The position numbers and the translations under genes are program-made. Source: Darksidea phi (taxonomy: Eukaryota; Ascomycota; Dothideomycetes; Pleosporales; Lentitheciaceae). From it: DNA of 64,000 nt. The stretch is taken from assembly GCA_030770425.1 (NCBI GenBank), contig JASJFT010000136.1, positions 1-64,000 on the forward strand, written 5' to 3'. This document shows positions 1 through 10,060 of the stretch, one piece after another. Position 1 is the first letter of the stretch. Each line of letters starts with the position of its first letter. The notes below the pieces were generated by a model. That model was not told where the DNA came from and did not search any database. It worked only from the letters and a program-made list of their open reading frames with translations.

Positions 1-72
1 TGTGTACAAACTCCTACTGTGTTTCGTGCGGACCTTCTGAAGAGACTCCCACTATGCAAATCCAAATCAAAT
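1..72 (+). repeat. Dispersed repeat family, copy 1 (cut by window edge)
   Basis: The first ~70 bases match two other places in the window (20181-20316 on the plus strand, 34305-34443 on the minus strand). The shared core reads TGTGTTTCGTGCGGACCTT followed by AAGAGACTC. Only the right half is present because the window starts inside the copy. It runs straight into very AT-rich DNA. No coding capacity is visible, so this is a non-autonomous element or an element end. Confidence 0.7.
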
Positions 73-313
73 AATAAGATCATTAAATATACTTTTAGTA
101 TACTTAAGAGCTATCTTTATAAATAAATAATAAAGATAATAATATACTAATATATTTATAATAATACTACCTTTTAGTTATAAATCCCGCCGCCTGCGCC
201 CAAATACCTCCACACCCACCAACCAAGGTTGGCGTTCAGAGCACCCGAAAAACCTACACAATAAGTCTCGACCAAACATCATTGAGTTGGATTTCTATCC
301 TTCAGCTGAAATC
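73..313. other. AT-rich spacer
   Basis: Positions about 65-180 are almost pure A/T with many TA steps, as left behind by RIP in ascomycete repeats. The remaining ~130 bases are of normal composition and would hold the promoter and leader of the gene starting at 314. No coding signal is seen. Confidence 0.5.
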
Positions 314-937
314 ATGACGACATCGACCCAAAACCCCAAACGCCGGCTTTACGCTGAATATACCCCAAGCAATGTGGTTTATCATCTATGGGCGTACCCC
401 GAGGCGCGAGCTCCGAAGACGACTGTGTACTTGAAGACCATTATACCAGCGATGGTCACATACGTCTTGGGACCGACCTGGAAGACTGAATTCGGGTCCG
501 GAAGGGTGTTAGACATGCCTACAGCGATGTGGACCGATGTTGATGAGGTCTCACTGGCTTTGCGCATCCTTCGTGCGGGCGGCGCCGTAATTGACCTCAG
601 CGATGCGCGGGGGGATCTGGAGATGACGGAGGTAGTAACTCACAGTGAATGGATCGAGGCTGAGAAACGACAAAAGTACCTTTTCGGATGGCCTGAGTCC
701 GGAGGAGTCTGGTTGCTGGGCTTGCCGGAGTGGGCTGAGCGTGATCCATTTGAGTGGCCACCTAAGCGAACGGGGGGATTAACGCGACATTACAACGGAT
801 CGTTGGATTGCAGTCCACTGAAGAAACTCGAGAGCATGGAAGAATTCTGCTCGGCGTTAAAGGAGCTGGGTGCGCAATACTATGATAATGCGGATGTCAG
901 CGACGAAGGCAGGGAGTTTGGGCTGCTCAAGGGATAA
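314..937 (+). CDS. Uncharacterised 207-aa protein
   Basis: An intronless reading frame of 207 codons. The open frame extends a little upstream, but the first true ATG is at 314 (MTTSTQNPKRR), so that start is used. The protein has no signal peptide, membrane segment or motif that I recognise. It is rich in Trp, Tyr and Pro (for example the FEWPPKRTGG stretch near residue 155) and looks like a soluble globular protein. Codon use is that of a normal expressed gene, unlike the AT-rich DNA on both sides. Such lineage-restricted proteins are common in Pleosporales; I cannot assign a function. Confidence 0.6.
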   Translation: MTTSTQNPKRRLYAEYTPSNVVYHLWAYPEARAPKTTVYLKTIIPAMVTYVLGPTWKTEFGSGRVLDMPTAMWTDVDEVSLALRILRAGGAVIDLSDARGDLEMTEVVTHSEWIEAEKRQKYLFGWPESGGVWLLGLPEWAERDPFEWPPKRTGGLTRHYNGSLDCSPLKKLESMEEFCSALKELGAQYYDNADVSDEGREFGLLKG

Positions 938-1342
938 ACGATTTTGTATAAGAAGAAGCCTTGAAATGACAATGTCACGAGGTTGCAATTTTTGGGGAGA
1001 CAAATAGGATGAATTGAGGATTGCAATATCACGGTAACCTGTCTCGTGTATTGGACTGCCCCAAGCAACGGATGGTTCTGCTGGGACCTGTTTGAGCCAC
1101 CTATATTTGGATAGATCACCCTACTCAGTCTTGGTGGCTTAGCTACAAATTCTGAATCATTTCCATACTTTGAACAGCTTGCAACGAGATTATAAGAAAG
1201 CTTGGATAGTTTAGAAACATGTATATATATAAGTTAAGTCGCACTCCAAAGAAGCGTTTATGCGAAGCTCCGCCTCAGTGTTCTCGTATAAACCCACCCA
1301 AGCGATCGCGTCAACTGCTTCTGCAGTGTTTTTTTTCTTGTG

Positions 1343-1374
<32 letters not shown>

Positions 1375-2532
1375 GCTCAAGAGCCTGCTCATGAACCGTG
1401 GACGACTTTGGCGGCTACCAAGCTTGACAATAACTCTTCTCAACAACCATACTTCGAATATAGGCATAAAAGCTACTTGTACGAATAGGTCGTTCATCTC
1501 TACTACTCATTAATTGAATCAGTGGTCAGTCTTCGCTATTCAAGGTACTGAATCCTCTACTTCTTTCAAGAGCTATTTACCCTCCTAACTGTAATTAGCC
1601 TATTCTTCAAATATAGCAGCCCCTATCCTATGGACTAGGGGAAACTCCTTCTATTAAACGATCTAGTTATCTTTCTAAAAACCGTAGTAAAAGCTTTCGA
1701 GACTATTCTCATAAGTAAATTAGGGGAGTATAAGTAAGTCCTCGAGTATATAAAGGCACGTAACCGAAATATACTAATCTACAGTAAGTCTTATAGAGTT
1801 ATTATATTAATTATCTATTATCTAACCTAGCCTACTACAAACCGTAGAGGACTAGTACTTTATAGATAGAGAGCAGGCGCTTATTCAAGCGCTAATTAGC
1901 AAGTTAGGACGTGGTAAACTTCTTTCTTCTACGGAGCGCGTGTATATCGATGATGTTCATACGTATCTGGGGCTAAGAAATCTACTTTCATAGAATCAAC
2001 ATGGGGATATATAGTCCTGTCGTTATTGCTTGGCTTCTGTTCTGATGACTTTTGTATTGATCACTCGAATTCATCTATGCCAAAATCTACTTCTCAGAAG
2101 GCTCCTGTACAGGTCGTGCACCATAAAGGAAACACCACCAAACCCACCCAAATCCTCCGCGTGCCTGTTATTTCGGACGATCGCGAAATCAGACACTTCT
2201 ATTGGCCATATGGCGTACCTGAAACCCGCCATCTCGAAATCTGCATGTCAAACCCCCAACGTGCGCCAGCGACGTTTCAGCAGCCACTCTTTCAGCCCCC
2301 AACGCCCCGAACAAGGAAGAGGCACGAATCACCATTCAATCAGCAAAATGCGAAAAGTTGCGCAAACCTCGAAGAAGTTTGTAGTCTGCAGCTCCAGACT
2401 GGTCGACGGGTAGGAGAAAGACGCCCTGCTTGTTTGCAGACTGCAGCTTCAGCAACTGCTTTCCCGATTCTAGGTATACAGCGTGAGACGTCAAAATCCG
2501 CTCCAGCGCAAGCACGAACCCTAATACCCACG
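938..2532. other. Gene-free, partly AT-rich region
   Basis: It holds a (TA)n(TG)n microsatellite at 1341-1374 and, at roughly 1500-1990, TA-rich DNA full of stops in all frames that looks like mutated repeat DNA. From about 2030 the composition returns to normal and an open frame runs in phase with the gene starting at 2533. An upstream ATG at 2077 could extend that protein by 152 residues, but the stretch is low in coding character and is more likely promoter and leader. Confidence 0.5.
1341..1374. repeat. (TA)n(TG)n microsatellite
   Basis: A run of about eight TA units passes directly into about nine TG units. It is a compound dinucleotide repeat with no coding role. Confidence 0.9.
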
Positions 2533-4809
2533 ATGCGCCTGCGGACCCAATACGAGAACATCACTGATGTTCCTACCGAGAAGGATGACTACCAGTAAGG
2601 CCTCTCAACGTCCCATCTTAATAATTTAATGCTTACATGACTGGACAGATCGTTCAAAGAGCGCTCGGGTTCTATGTACGGCCCCGATCCTACCAAGCAG
2701 ATCAGTGGAGGCCATCATCTGCGAAGGTTCCACTTCCGAACCTTCATCGGCGTGCTCGGTCCTATAGTAGTCACAGCCTACTACATCCTCATTTGGCGCT
2801 TATACATCGCACCAGTGGACCCGAACAATCCCCTCATCTTCGGCTTACCAGGCGCCACCTGGGTCTATTACAGCTGGTTCATAGCAGGTATCATCGGCCT
2901 CAACCTCAGCCTTTACGGTCTAGCTGGAGTGGAAGCTGCTATGCTGATGGAGCCGACCTGGCAGGTTAGTGATGCTTTGCAGCTCATAATGCACGCCGAC
3001 GCCACATGGAGCGGGCCCGGTGGCTGGATCAAGACAGCTCGACGCCTTTTCAGGATTTCGAAAGCCAACGGCCACAGCAAACTTCCGGGACGCCTATGGT
3101 GGATCCTCGCAATTCCAAGCATGGTGATCTTCGCGGCGTGGCCTTTATCGGGTTTGAGCTTCGAGACCACGGCTGGCTGGGTACACGGTCGACGCGGCGG
3201 TGCTGGGCCTACTGTGATCGGCTTCTCCTACGACAACTTTAACGAACGTCATGTTGGCGATGCTCCGGCTGGTGCTGGGGTAACATGGCAATATGCGCTA
3301 GATGCTCGCGTGCCTGGGCAGGGAATCGTCTACACCCCGGAAGGTTTTGATCGATCGCAGATTCCTTTCCTCAAAAAGCTGCCGACTGTCTTTCCAAAGG
3401 ACGATGGCATTAGCAGACTCTTTCTCACGGCACAAGCGACGGACGCTCCCATTGAGGGCAAGAGCTGGGGCATGCTGGTAAAGTACAACTGCAGCATTGT
3501 GGAAAACGCTTCCCAATTAACACTCCTCAAGAACCGCAACCGGGCGGTCCGGACTGCCAATGGAACCATATCCAATCCTTTGATAACACTCTGTGCCATC
3601 GCGACCAACGATACTTTCGTTACAGCTTCCAACCAAACAGACGATTCTTGGGCGTCCAATATGGTCGGCGTGATCGAAGTCGGGACATCGCAATGGCCGA
3701 ACCTGACCGTCTTGGATCAGATGCTGTCCAACAGCTTCGTAACCCGCCAGCAAACAACCACTGACTGCTACTTCAACACAGCAGAGAACCAAACCGGCGA
3801 CTACCCAGGGATCGACCAACCGAGCGTCCTTGAGGTAATCGTATGGCAGCACCTATTCCCCAGCGAATTCGTCAGTCCAGTGCCGAAATACGATCTCAGC
3901 GTGGATCACAACATCACCGACCTCTACGGCGTATACGATCTTGCGGACTTTGACCCCGACTTGAGCTCCAACAACCTCAGCAGACCTCTGACAGCTGTGG
4001 GCGGTCGCTGCACATCCAGCAGCAGCGTTGGCACCGCCGATATCGATGGCATACACTCCACCTACTCCAACTTCGTCCGCACCGACACAAAGCTGAGCAT
4101 CAACAGAGAGCGCTGCGCCAAGCGCTTCGACTCGCAAAGCGTAGGCTCCATTCTAGGGACCACAAGCTCACGCGTAGGCTCCCTTCTAGGGGCCACAAGC
4201 TCGGGCGATTGGCTCCAGAAGCTGTTCTCTTCCGCTGCTGCACCGCCGATCTTATACGCGCCCTTCTCCGACGACCCGAATAACGTCGACATCGCAGCCG
4301 GAAGTATGCTCCAACTAAGTTACCTCCAGTCATCACAACTTCGACAATCCCTCCTCCAAGCCCACGCCGCCTATGCAACCCAACTCATGTACAACGGCGG
4401 CCAAGGCCTGACATCGCGAGACGGCAGCCACGTCGGCTTCACAAATCCCAACGTCACTGAGTTCCGACGCGCCACGGTGTTGAAACCAGGTATCGTTCCC
4501 GCATACCTGCCCGCCTCTCTCTTCTTCATCTGGGCGCTCTTCGGACCGGCGTTCGGTTTGATATATGGGTTCCGGCGGAGGTGGAGCGCGATGTTGGATG
4601 GATATAGTTTGTTCAGGTTCGGTATGGACTTGCCGCAGGAGACGAAGAGGAGGATTGAGGGGTATACTAATACGGAAGAGGTGGAGAGGTGTCGGGAGTT
4701 GGGGAATCTGCCGGGGTTGATCGGGGATACGAGGACGGGCGAGTGGCTGGGACATGTTGGGTTGGTGGATGGGAGCGGGTATGCGGAGAAGGGGAAGGTT
4801 TATCGCTAA
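2533..4809 (+). CDS. Four-span membrane glycoprotein, unknown function
   Basis: Two exons, 2533-2594 and 2649-4809, join across a 54-nt GTAAGG...ACAG intron to give about 740 residues; the join restores the frame exactly (codon CA|A). Residues about 45-70, 90-120 and 155-180 are hydrophobic spans, and a fourth lies near residue 630 (LFFIWALFGPAFGLIYGF). Between the third and fourth is a ~450-residue loop with about ten N-X-S/T sites and few long hydrophobic runs, so it is probably extracellular and glycosylated. The C-terminal ~80 residues are polar and likely cytosolic. A perfect-phase 33-bp tandem duplication at 4141-4206 doubles the 11-residue unit VGSILGTTSSR. I do not recognise the family; a receptor or wall-associated role is only a guess. 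The start could lie upstream at 2077 in the same frame. Confidence 0.75.
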
Positions 4810-5499
4810 ATCAAATACAAGTGAAGTGTTGGTGTTGATACCTGGACGTATGGTCTTCTTGCCCGATGGCTAAGGGCGGGCGTCAAAATACCTTAGGGCT
4901 TTTCTGGCTTTGTTTTTTCTCCACTATCTTGGAGGCAACCATGCGCGGATCCTTTTCCCTTTAAGATGTTTAACCATTATCTTGCTTACATTCTTTGAGG
5001 ACTTCTTCGAGCTTAATACTCGTATCCCTTTATAATGTTTCAAATTCCTTCTTTTTTACATCTATACTCTCTGTAGTCGGGTAGTAATTAGAGTCGCATC
5101 CTACTCCCTCATTGAGCCGATGCCGTGGTGAGCGAGGGGGCCGGACAGGCGGTGGACGGGAGGTAGCATGATCTCAACCCGTGCTCTCTCGTCATCAGTA
5201 ATTTACCGACACTAAGTCTAGTAGCGCTATATCTTAAGTATCAATCCCCTAGCGGCGTACTTCTTACTCAGTATCTATGTGCCTACCTATTAGCGACTAA
5301 AGTATATCCGCCGTTCTCCTTGTCCTTCGTTTCTTCTATATCCTCTTGGCTTTCTAGAAAACTCTAGACTGACGACTCCGCATCACTTCTCTCCTCATAT
5401 ACTTCTTCAGATGTCTCTACCGTCAAATCGATGACGACCCTTCCCTTTCTTGCCTTATTAGTATCTCTTTTCTAAGCTGCCTCACCCTTCCTCTTACGC
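4810..5499. other. Degenerate AT-rich spacer
   Basis: After the 3' end of the membrane glycoprotein gene comes TA-rich DNA with no usable frame. It probably includes the eroded 5' part of the TPR pseudogene that becomes recognisable at about 5500. Confidence 0.45.
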
Positions 5500-6124
5500 C
5501 CCGGTACAAGAATGGGTTCAGGTGCTTAACAGCGCTGGACGGTACATAGAGACGGCACAAGCAAAGTATATTGATGCTGAGAAGTTGGGCAGGCGGGCGC
5601 TGCATGAGTGCGAGAAGAAGCTTGGTGAGCAGCACCTTTCTACGTTAACAAGTGTGTTCTATCTGGCGACCGTACTGTAGAATCCGGGGAAGTACTCCGA
5701 GGTGGAGGCGCTGAACCGGCGAGCGCTGGAAGGGAGGGAGAAGGAGCTGGGTGTGCAGCACCCGATACACTAAGTTCCATCTACTGTCTCGCTTATCTTT
5801 TGCCCAAGCACAGGCGGTACAAGGAGGCGTTACCGCTTTACCAAAGAGCATAACGGTTACAGCCAGACGCTCGGCTCTCAGCATCCGACAGCGATTGCGT
5901 GTCGCAACCACTTCAATGCCATGCAACAGGAAACAGAAGAAGAGAGGGGAGGACAAGGCAGGGCATTAGCTGACGACGAAACAGACTTTGAGGAGAAAGC
6001 TACGTCCGGTATTGCGAATCCAACTGGCAGTAAAAATGTGCGTCAGCCAGCAAGCAGCACCTTGAAGAGTAAGGATTCATTCTACGCACGCTTTATGAGC
6101 AAAATAAGCAGAAAGGATTCATAG
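5500..6124 (+). pseudogene. Decayed kinesin-light-chain-type TPR gene
   Basis: Conceptual translation gives successive TPR units of the 42-residue kinesin-light-chain kind: AEKLGRRALHECEKKLGEQH, then EALNRRALEGREKELGVQHP, then KEALPLYQRA with GYSQTLGSQHPTAIACRNHF. The frame is broken by an in-frame TAG at 5678-5680 (a CAG-to-TAG change, the type RIP makes), a frameshift near 5770 after QHP, and another near 5850. After the second shift the frame stays open to a stop at 6124 through a polar tail. In fungi such repeats form the C-terminal part of NB-ARC or patatin NLR-like proteins and of free-standing TPR proteins; which one this was cannot be told because the N-terminal part is lost in AT-rich DNA. 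Confidence 0.75.
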
Positions 6125-7160
6125 TCAATATTGCTAATATATATCTGGCTGAAATGACGGTCTGGTACTTGATTAGATAGCTACCCAGAAGATGCGCTAA
6201 GACGAAGTAGGAAATGTGCGTAAGCGGACTGATGAGTTAAAGCAGCGGCTAGAAGGGTACACTGGGTCGCCACCGCTAGCGGGGAGGATTGCCGAGCCGC
6301 TCCGGCCAGGACCTTTGTGCGAGAGGCGTTAGGCTTTTTGAAGAATGGTAATGGAGTGTACGTGTGGATGTTACTGCTGAGAGGTGTCTCGCACACGCCA
6401 CGAGTTCGTGCGCGGCCGTGCTATGCCGTAATTGGTTATGTAGTTGATGTGGATCTCGAGAGCGGGATCGACTCGGACCAGGGCCCGCTGTGGGAACCAG
6501 TTCCAAACACCACGGTAACTACCACCACAACTCCAAGTATTATATGTTTCACAAGATCGGGGCCTCTCGCACGTGCGCAAAAGATTTCTTTCGTTCCAGT
6601 GATGAAGCGAGGGCCTGGAGCGTTGTCATAGGTGGCACAGAAGGGCAATAAGGATTCGGAAATCGGGACGCTTTTGAACTGGTCTGCTGACTCAACAACT
6701 CCGCAAAGAAAAGTTTGTATTTTCAGTCATCTCCGTCTGATGAATCTGCCTTTTTAGAACTTGATGACCTACCGAATACCATCTTTTCCGCCTTGTACCG
6801 CTTTTTTACTTTCTCTCTAGCAGTCAGAGCTTGAGCATGCAAACACGCTTTATCGAGCTTGATCTTCTGCTCTACGATTTCGTAGGCGTACGACTTAAAT
6901 GCCCGATCGGACATCGCATAACGGCATTCCGCGTAGCCGACTGTAAGCCCGCCTCCTTGCTTGGCGTCAGCCTAAGCCACGAGCAAGCCGGGATATTACC
7001 GTTGCCTACCTTTATTATGCGCTGGAACGCTGCCCAAATGCTTGTTATTTTTATATCATCGACCTCATTGTTTTGTTAACTTTCCATGACGGCAGCCTGA
7101 ATTGGAGGTCATTCTACCAGCTTTCATTATCTAGTGCTCGTTGTTGCACCAAAGCTTCAA
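6125..7160. other. Gene-free region with a possible transposon scrap
   Basis: No convincing gene is seen. On the minus strand at 6723-6914 a 63-codon frame encodes a lysine-rich, helical peptide (KLDKACLHAQALTAREKVKK) that resembles the coiled tails of fungal transposase-type proteins only in a general way. I do not assign it. Confidence 0.35.
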
Positions 7161-8123
7161 ATGTTCGGATTCTATGAAAGCCCTCCCCCTTCGTCGCCTC
7201 CAGATCCTTCCAAACTCATCCTTAGACCCGAAGAATGCCAGAGCTTTACTCTCCCCGACGCGCGACACCTTGGATTCGCAACCTACGGTTCTACAGCTCC
7301 CTCCGACCCTGTAATCTTCTTGTTTCATGGTCTTCCCGGGTGCCGTACTGTTGGTCGTAGCTGGGACAAACTCTGCAAAAAGATTGGTGCCCGCCTCATT
7401 ACCATCGATAGGCCGGGCTATGGACTCTCGACGCTCGCTGATAGAGGACTCACTGACTGGCCTGAAGACGTTTTGAGTCTAGCAGATCATCTTGCAATTG
7501 AGCGGTTCAGCGTATTAGGGGCCAGTGGAGGCGGACCCTTCGCCCTAGCATGCGCACGTTTCATTCCTAAAGAAAGACTTCGAGGCACAACGGTCGTATG
7601 CGGTATCGGACCCATTGAGGCTTATCTTGACACGGTGCCATATCTCTCTTGGCGCTTGATGGGGATAACGCCATGGTCTGTGAAGCTTGCGGCGCGCTAT
7701 CTTGTCCTCCCCTCTCTTGTCCGACCCTACTGCACCAAAGACCCCTCACGCCTCAAACGAGTTCTAGAGGACCAGTGTAAAACGCCAGAAGAAAAAGCAC
7801 TCATCAGTGATGATAGCGACAGCGACACCAATCTCGACGATGTCGTCGCCGGACTCCTTGAGGCTTTTAAACAGGGCACTGGAGGGTGCATGCATGATGG
7901 AACTGTGCTTGCGAGTGATTGGGGATTTGAGTTGAAGGACGTGGACAGTGAGAAGGTATGGTTGGTGCATGGGGATCAGGATACTCAAGCACCATTCAAG
8001 ATAGCGCAGTGGATAGATGCACGGTTGGGCGGTGGCAGATTGAGGGCTCTGCATGGCAAAACCCATTTCACCATTTGGAAGGATCATTCTGAGGAAATAT
8101 TTCGGCAAAGTGCAGAGGCATAG
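7161..8123 (+). CDS. Alpha/beta hydrolase
   Basis: An intronless gene for 320 residues. The first ATG of the open frame is at 7161 (MFGFYES). The fold is shown by the oxyanion motif HGLPG at residues 56-60, the IDRPGYGLS strand-turn at 82-90, the nucleophile elbow GASGGG with Ser122, a probable acidic residue Asp274 in HGDQD, and a probable catalytic His302 in GKTHF. There is no signal peptide, so it should act inside the cell. An acidic insert (SDDSDSDTNLDD) sits before the last third. The triad fits esterases, epoxide-hydrolase relatives and C-C hydrolases; the substrate cannot be read from sequence. It stands alone between two decayed regions. Confidence 0.85.
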   Translation: MFGFYESPPPSSPPDPSKLILRPEECQSFTLPDARHLGFATYGSTAPSDPVIFLFHGLPGCRTVGRSWDKLCKKIGARLITIDRPGYGLSTLADRGLTDWPEDVLSLADHLAIERFSVLGASGGGPFALACARFIPKERLRGTTVVCGIGPIEAYLDTVPYLSWRLMGITPWSVKLAARYLVLPSLVRPYCTKDPSRLKRVLEDQCKTPEEKALISDDSDSDTNLDDVVAGLLEAFKQGTGGCMHDGTVLASDWGFELKDVDSEKVWLVHGDQDTQAPFKIAQWIDARLGGGRLRALHGKTHFTIWKDHSEEIFRQSAEA

Positions 8124-9338
8124 ACCTGACAATTTTTGATTTCACCTGCAATGTACTATAACAACCCTGCTCGTTTATATGGAGTTGGTGCCTTTCACAA
8201 AACTAAGAGACCTCTTCTCACAGGTTGCGCGGAATGCGATGTTCGTACGAGTACTTCTCGCCATGAAAAGTGATACAGTGTCTCTAAGTGTTCGCAACGT
8301 GCCACATGGCATTTGACCCTGCCGTCATGTCTATATAACACTAGCACGGTTATTTTACGAATACTGGTGTTAATCTCCGTCTAGGAAATGCAGGTTAGTG
8401 ACAACCTTCATCTGTATCCGTGAAGTGAAAATGGCACTGCGCTTGCGACTTGTGCACAGTAGGTTAGCGCGGTACAGCAAATCTAACCACCTAGACTAGC
8501 TAAGGTTCCAGGGCTCTCTACCGAAGTGGTGGCAATGCCGCCCGAACTCAGGATATTGGACACCCGTGAAGCTCTAATCCGTGCGCGGGTGCGACCACTT
8601 CAACTTGGTGGGCCCCCATAGCACACTCAACACCACGCCTAGATGTTCATATGCAGCAGCACCTGGTTTCGGACTCTGTATTGACTCGTTTGGAGGGCCT
8701 TGGAATAAATGAAACGGTATACTACTCGGGGCCATGTTCTTTTGTCCAACTATCGGCTCTTGTGGATGTACATGTCAAAAGATGCGTGAGCATGAGGCGG
8801 TCAGTTATAGCTATAGCTTAGTTTCGGCTCCTTTATTATCTTCACTTTGTAGTTCGGACAACTTTACAATAAGCCTTGTGCATAGGCAGCGTCCGATATA
8901 GACGCTAGCGGATCACCACGTTGAATCAGGCAGCCTGAAGGTTAACGCATTCCACGTCTTTTCAACAAAGCCGGGCGTGGAAGGGTTTGACATGGTCATC
9001 GGATTTGACAATTGGCAAACGAGCCTTTATGTTGTGACAAGTTATAGGTGAACCTAGAGTCTATCTGGAAGTAGATCATGGATATAGTGTCATACTTTAT
9101 TTGCAGGTGGGCATGTTTCCATCCACGAATACTCCTTTTCAAAGTCTGCAAGTCCCTGGGACTGCGTTTGGAAGAAGTGTTCGCATGAGACTAGTCTCAT
9201 TTCTTGGATATATTGGTTGGAGAGGCTAGTTTCGATATTTCTTTATTCTTTCTTATAGAAAGGAAAGACGTTAATGAGAGTTTATTGCAAAACTGTGGTT
9301 TTCAGTCGCCATCCCGTAGCATCATCCCAGTTAGGTCT
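8124..9338. other. Gene-free region
   Basis: No protein, RNA or repeat signature was recognised on either strand. Composition is near normal, with scattered stops in all frames. Confidence 0.4.
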
Positions 9339-10060
9339 TCAAGTTCCAAAAGGCCACACCTTCTGCCAGATCTCTTTTTCATGCTTAGTATTGGCGAACT
9401 TTTCAATGACTTGGTCCCTCATCTGCATTAATGCGTTTAGAGTCTCTCCGTATCGGTCCGGCTTCACTATTCCCTGCTCAGGAAATAGTTCACCATACTC
9501 TCCCTAATCGAGCGCATCGCTTCCATACCGCGTACCACACCTTCAACCTCGGCCTCAAACTCTTCTCGATCTTTGGCTGAGAATGAGAAGGGGTTGGCGG
9601 GCGTGGAAGTAGAGTAGGGATAACTCGGTAGATTGCGAATCTATGAGACCCAGTGTTAGTAGGCTCAGAAGGATTCACGAAGATATTGGCAACATATAGG
9701 CCGCCATGCCAGAGATGGGCCGATGTAATTGCAGGATCTTTGGGGAGCAAGACCTTGATTAACTCGAGATAGCAGTGGATAGCCTTCAGCTTTCTTTCTC
9801 GCGTCGGTTGGTAGGTTCCTGGGCCGCAAAGGGTTATTAGAGACTTAGGCAAGTGAGGAAGTTGGGTGACGCAGGCCGCTTCTCGAAGTCCAATTCCGAC
9901 GTGGTAGTCTTCCAAGGAGCGCCCTTATACTTGTTAGTGGGAGAAGCTCTCTCAAGATGGATGTCTTACATGGTCCTCTGTCAAAGTTGATAGTCGCTCT
10001 TCCGCTGTCAAGTGACTCGCGTCCTGTAGTGGGACCAACGGAATATTTATCATTTATAAA
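9339..10060 (-). pseudogene. Broken APH-type phosphotransferase gene
   Basis: Read on the minus strand, pieces in different frames match the fungal APH (aminoglycoside phosphotransferase-like) kinase family in order. They are VGPTTGRESLDSGRATINFD near 10050-9975, LPHLPKSLITLCGPGTYQPT, the catalytic-loop region LWHGGLYVANIFVNPSEPT, LGLIDSQSTELSLLYFHARQ, and a C-terminal tail ending KEIWQKVWPFGT and a stop at 9339. Frameshifts occur near 9925, near 9645 and at about 9480. The catalytic Asp of HGDLH has become Gly (HGGLY), and the Trp of the usual IDWQ has become Ser. The N-lobe is not recognisable. In this family the protein would be a small-molecule kinase; this copy cannot work. Confidence 0.8.

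Noticed and set aside
2077..2532. In-frame upstream ATG extending the membrane glycoprotein by 152 residues
   Set aside because: The stretch has promoter-like composition and no domain; ATG 2533, shortly before the first intron, is more likely. Left as an alternative only.
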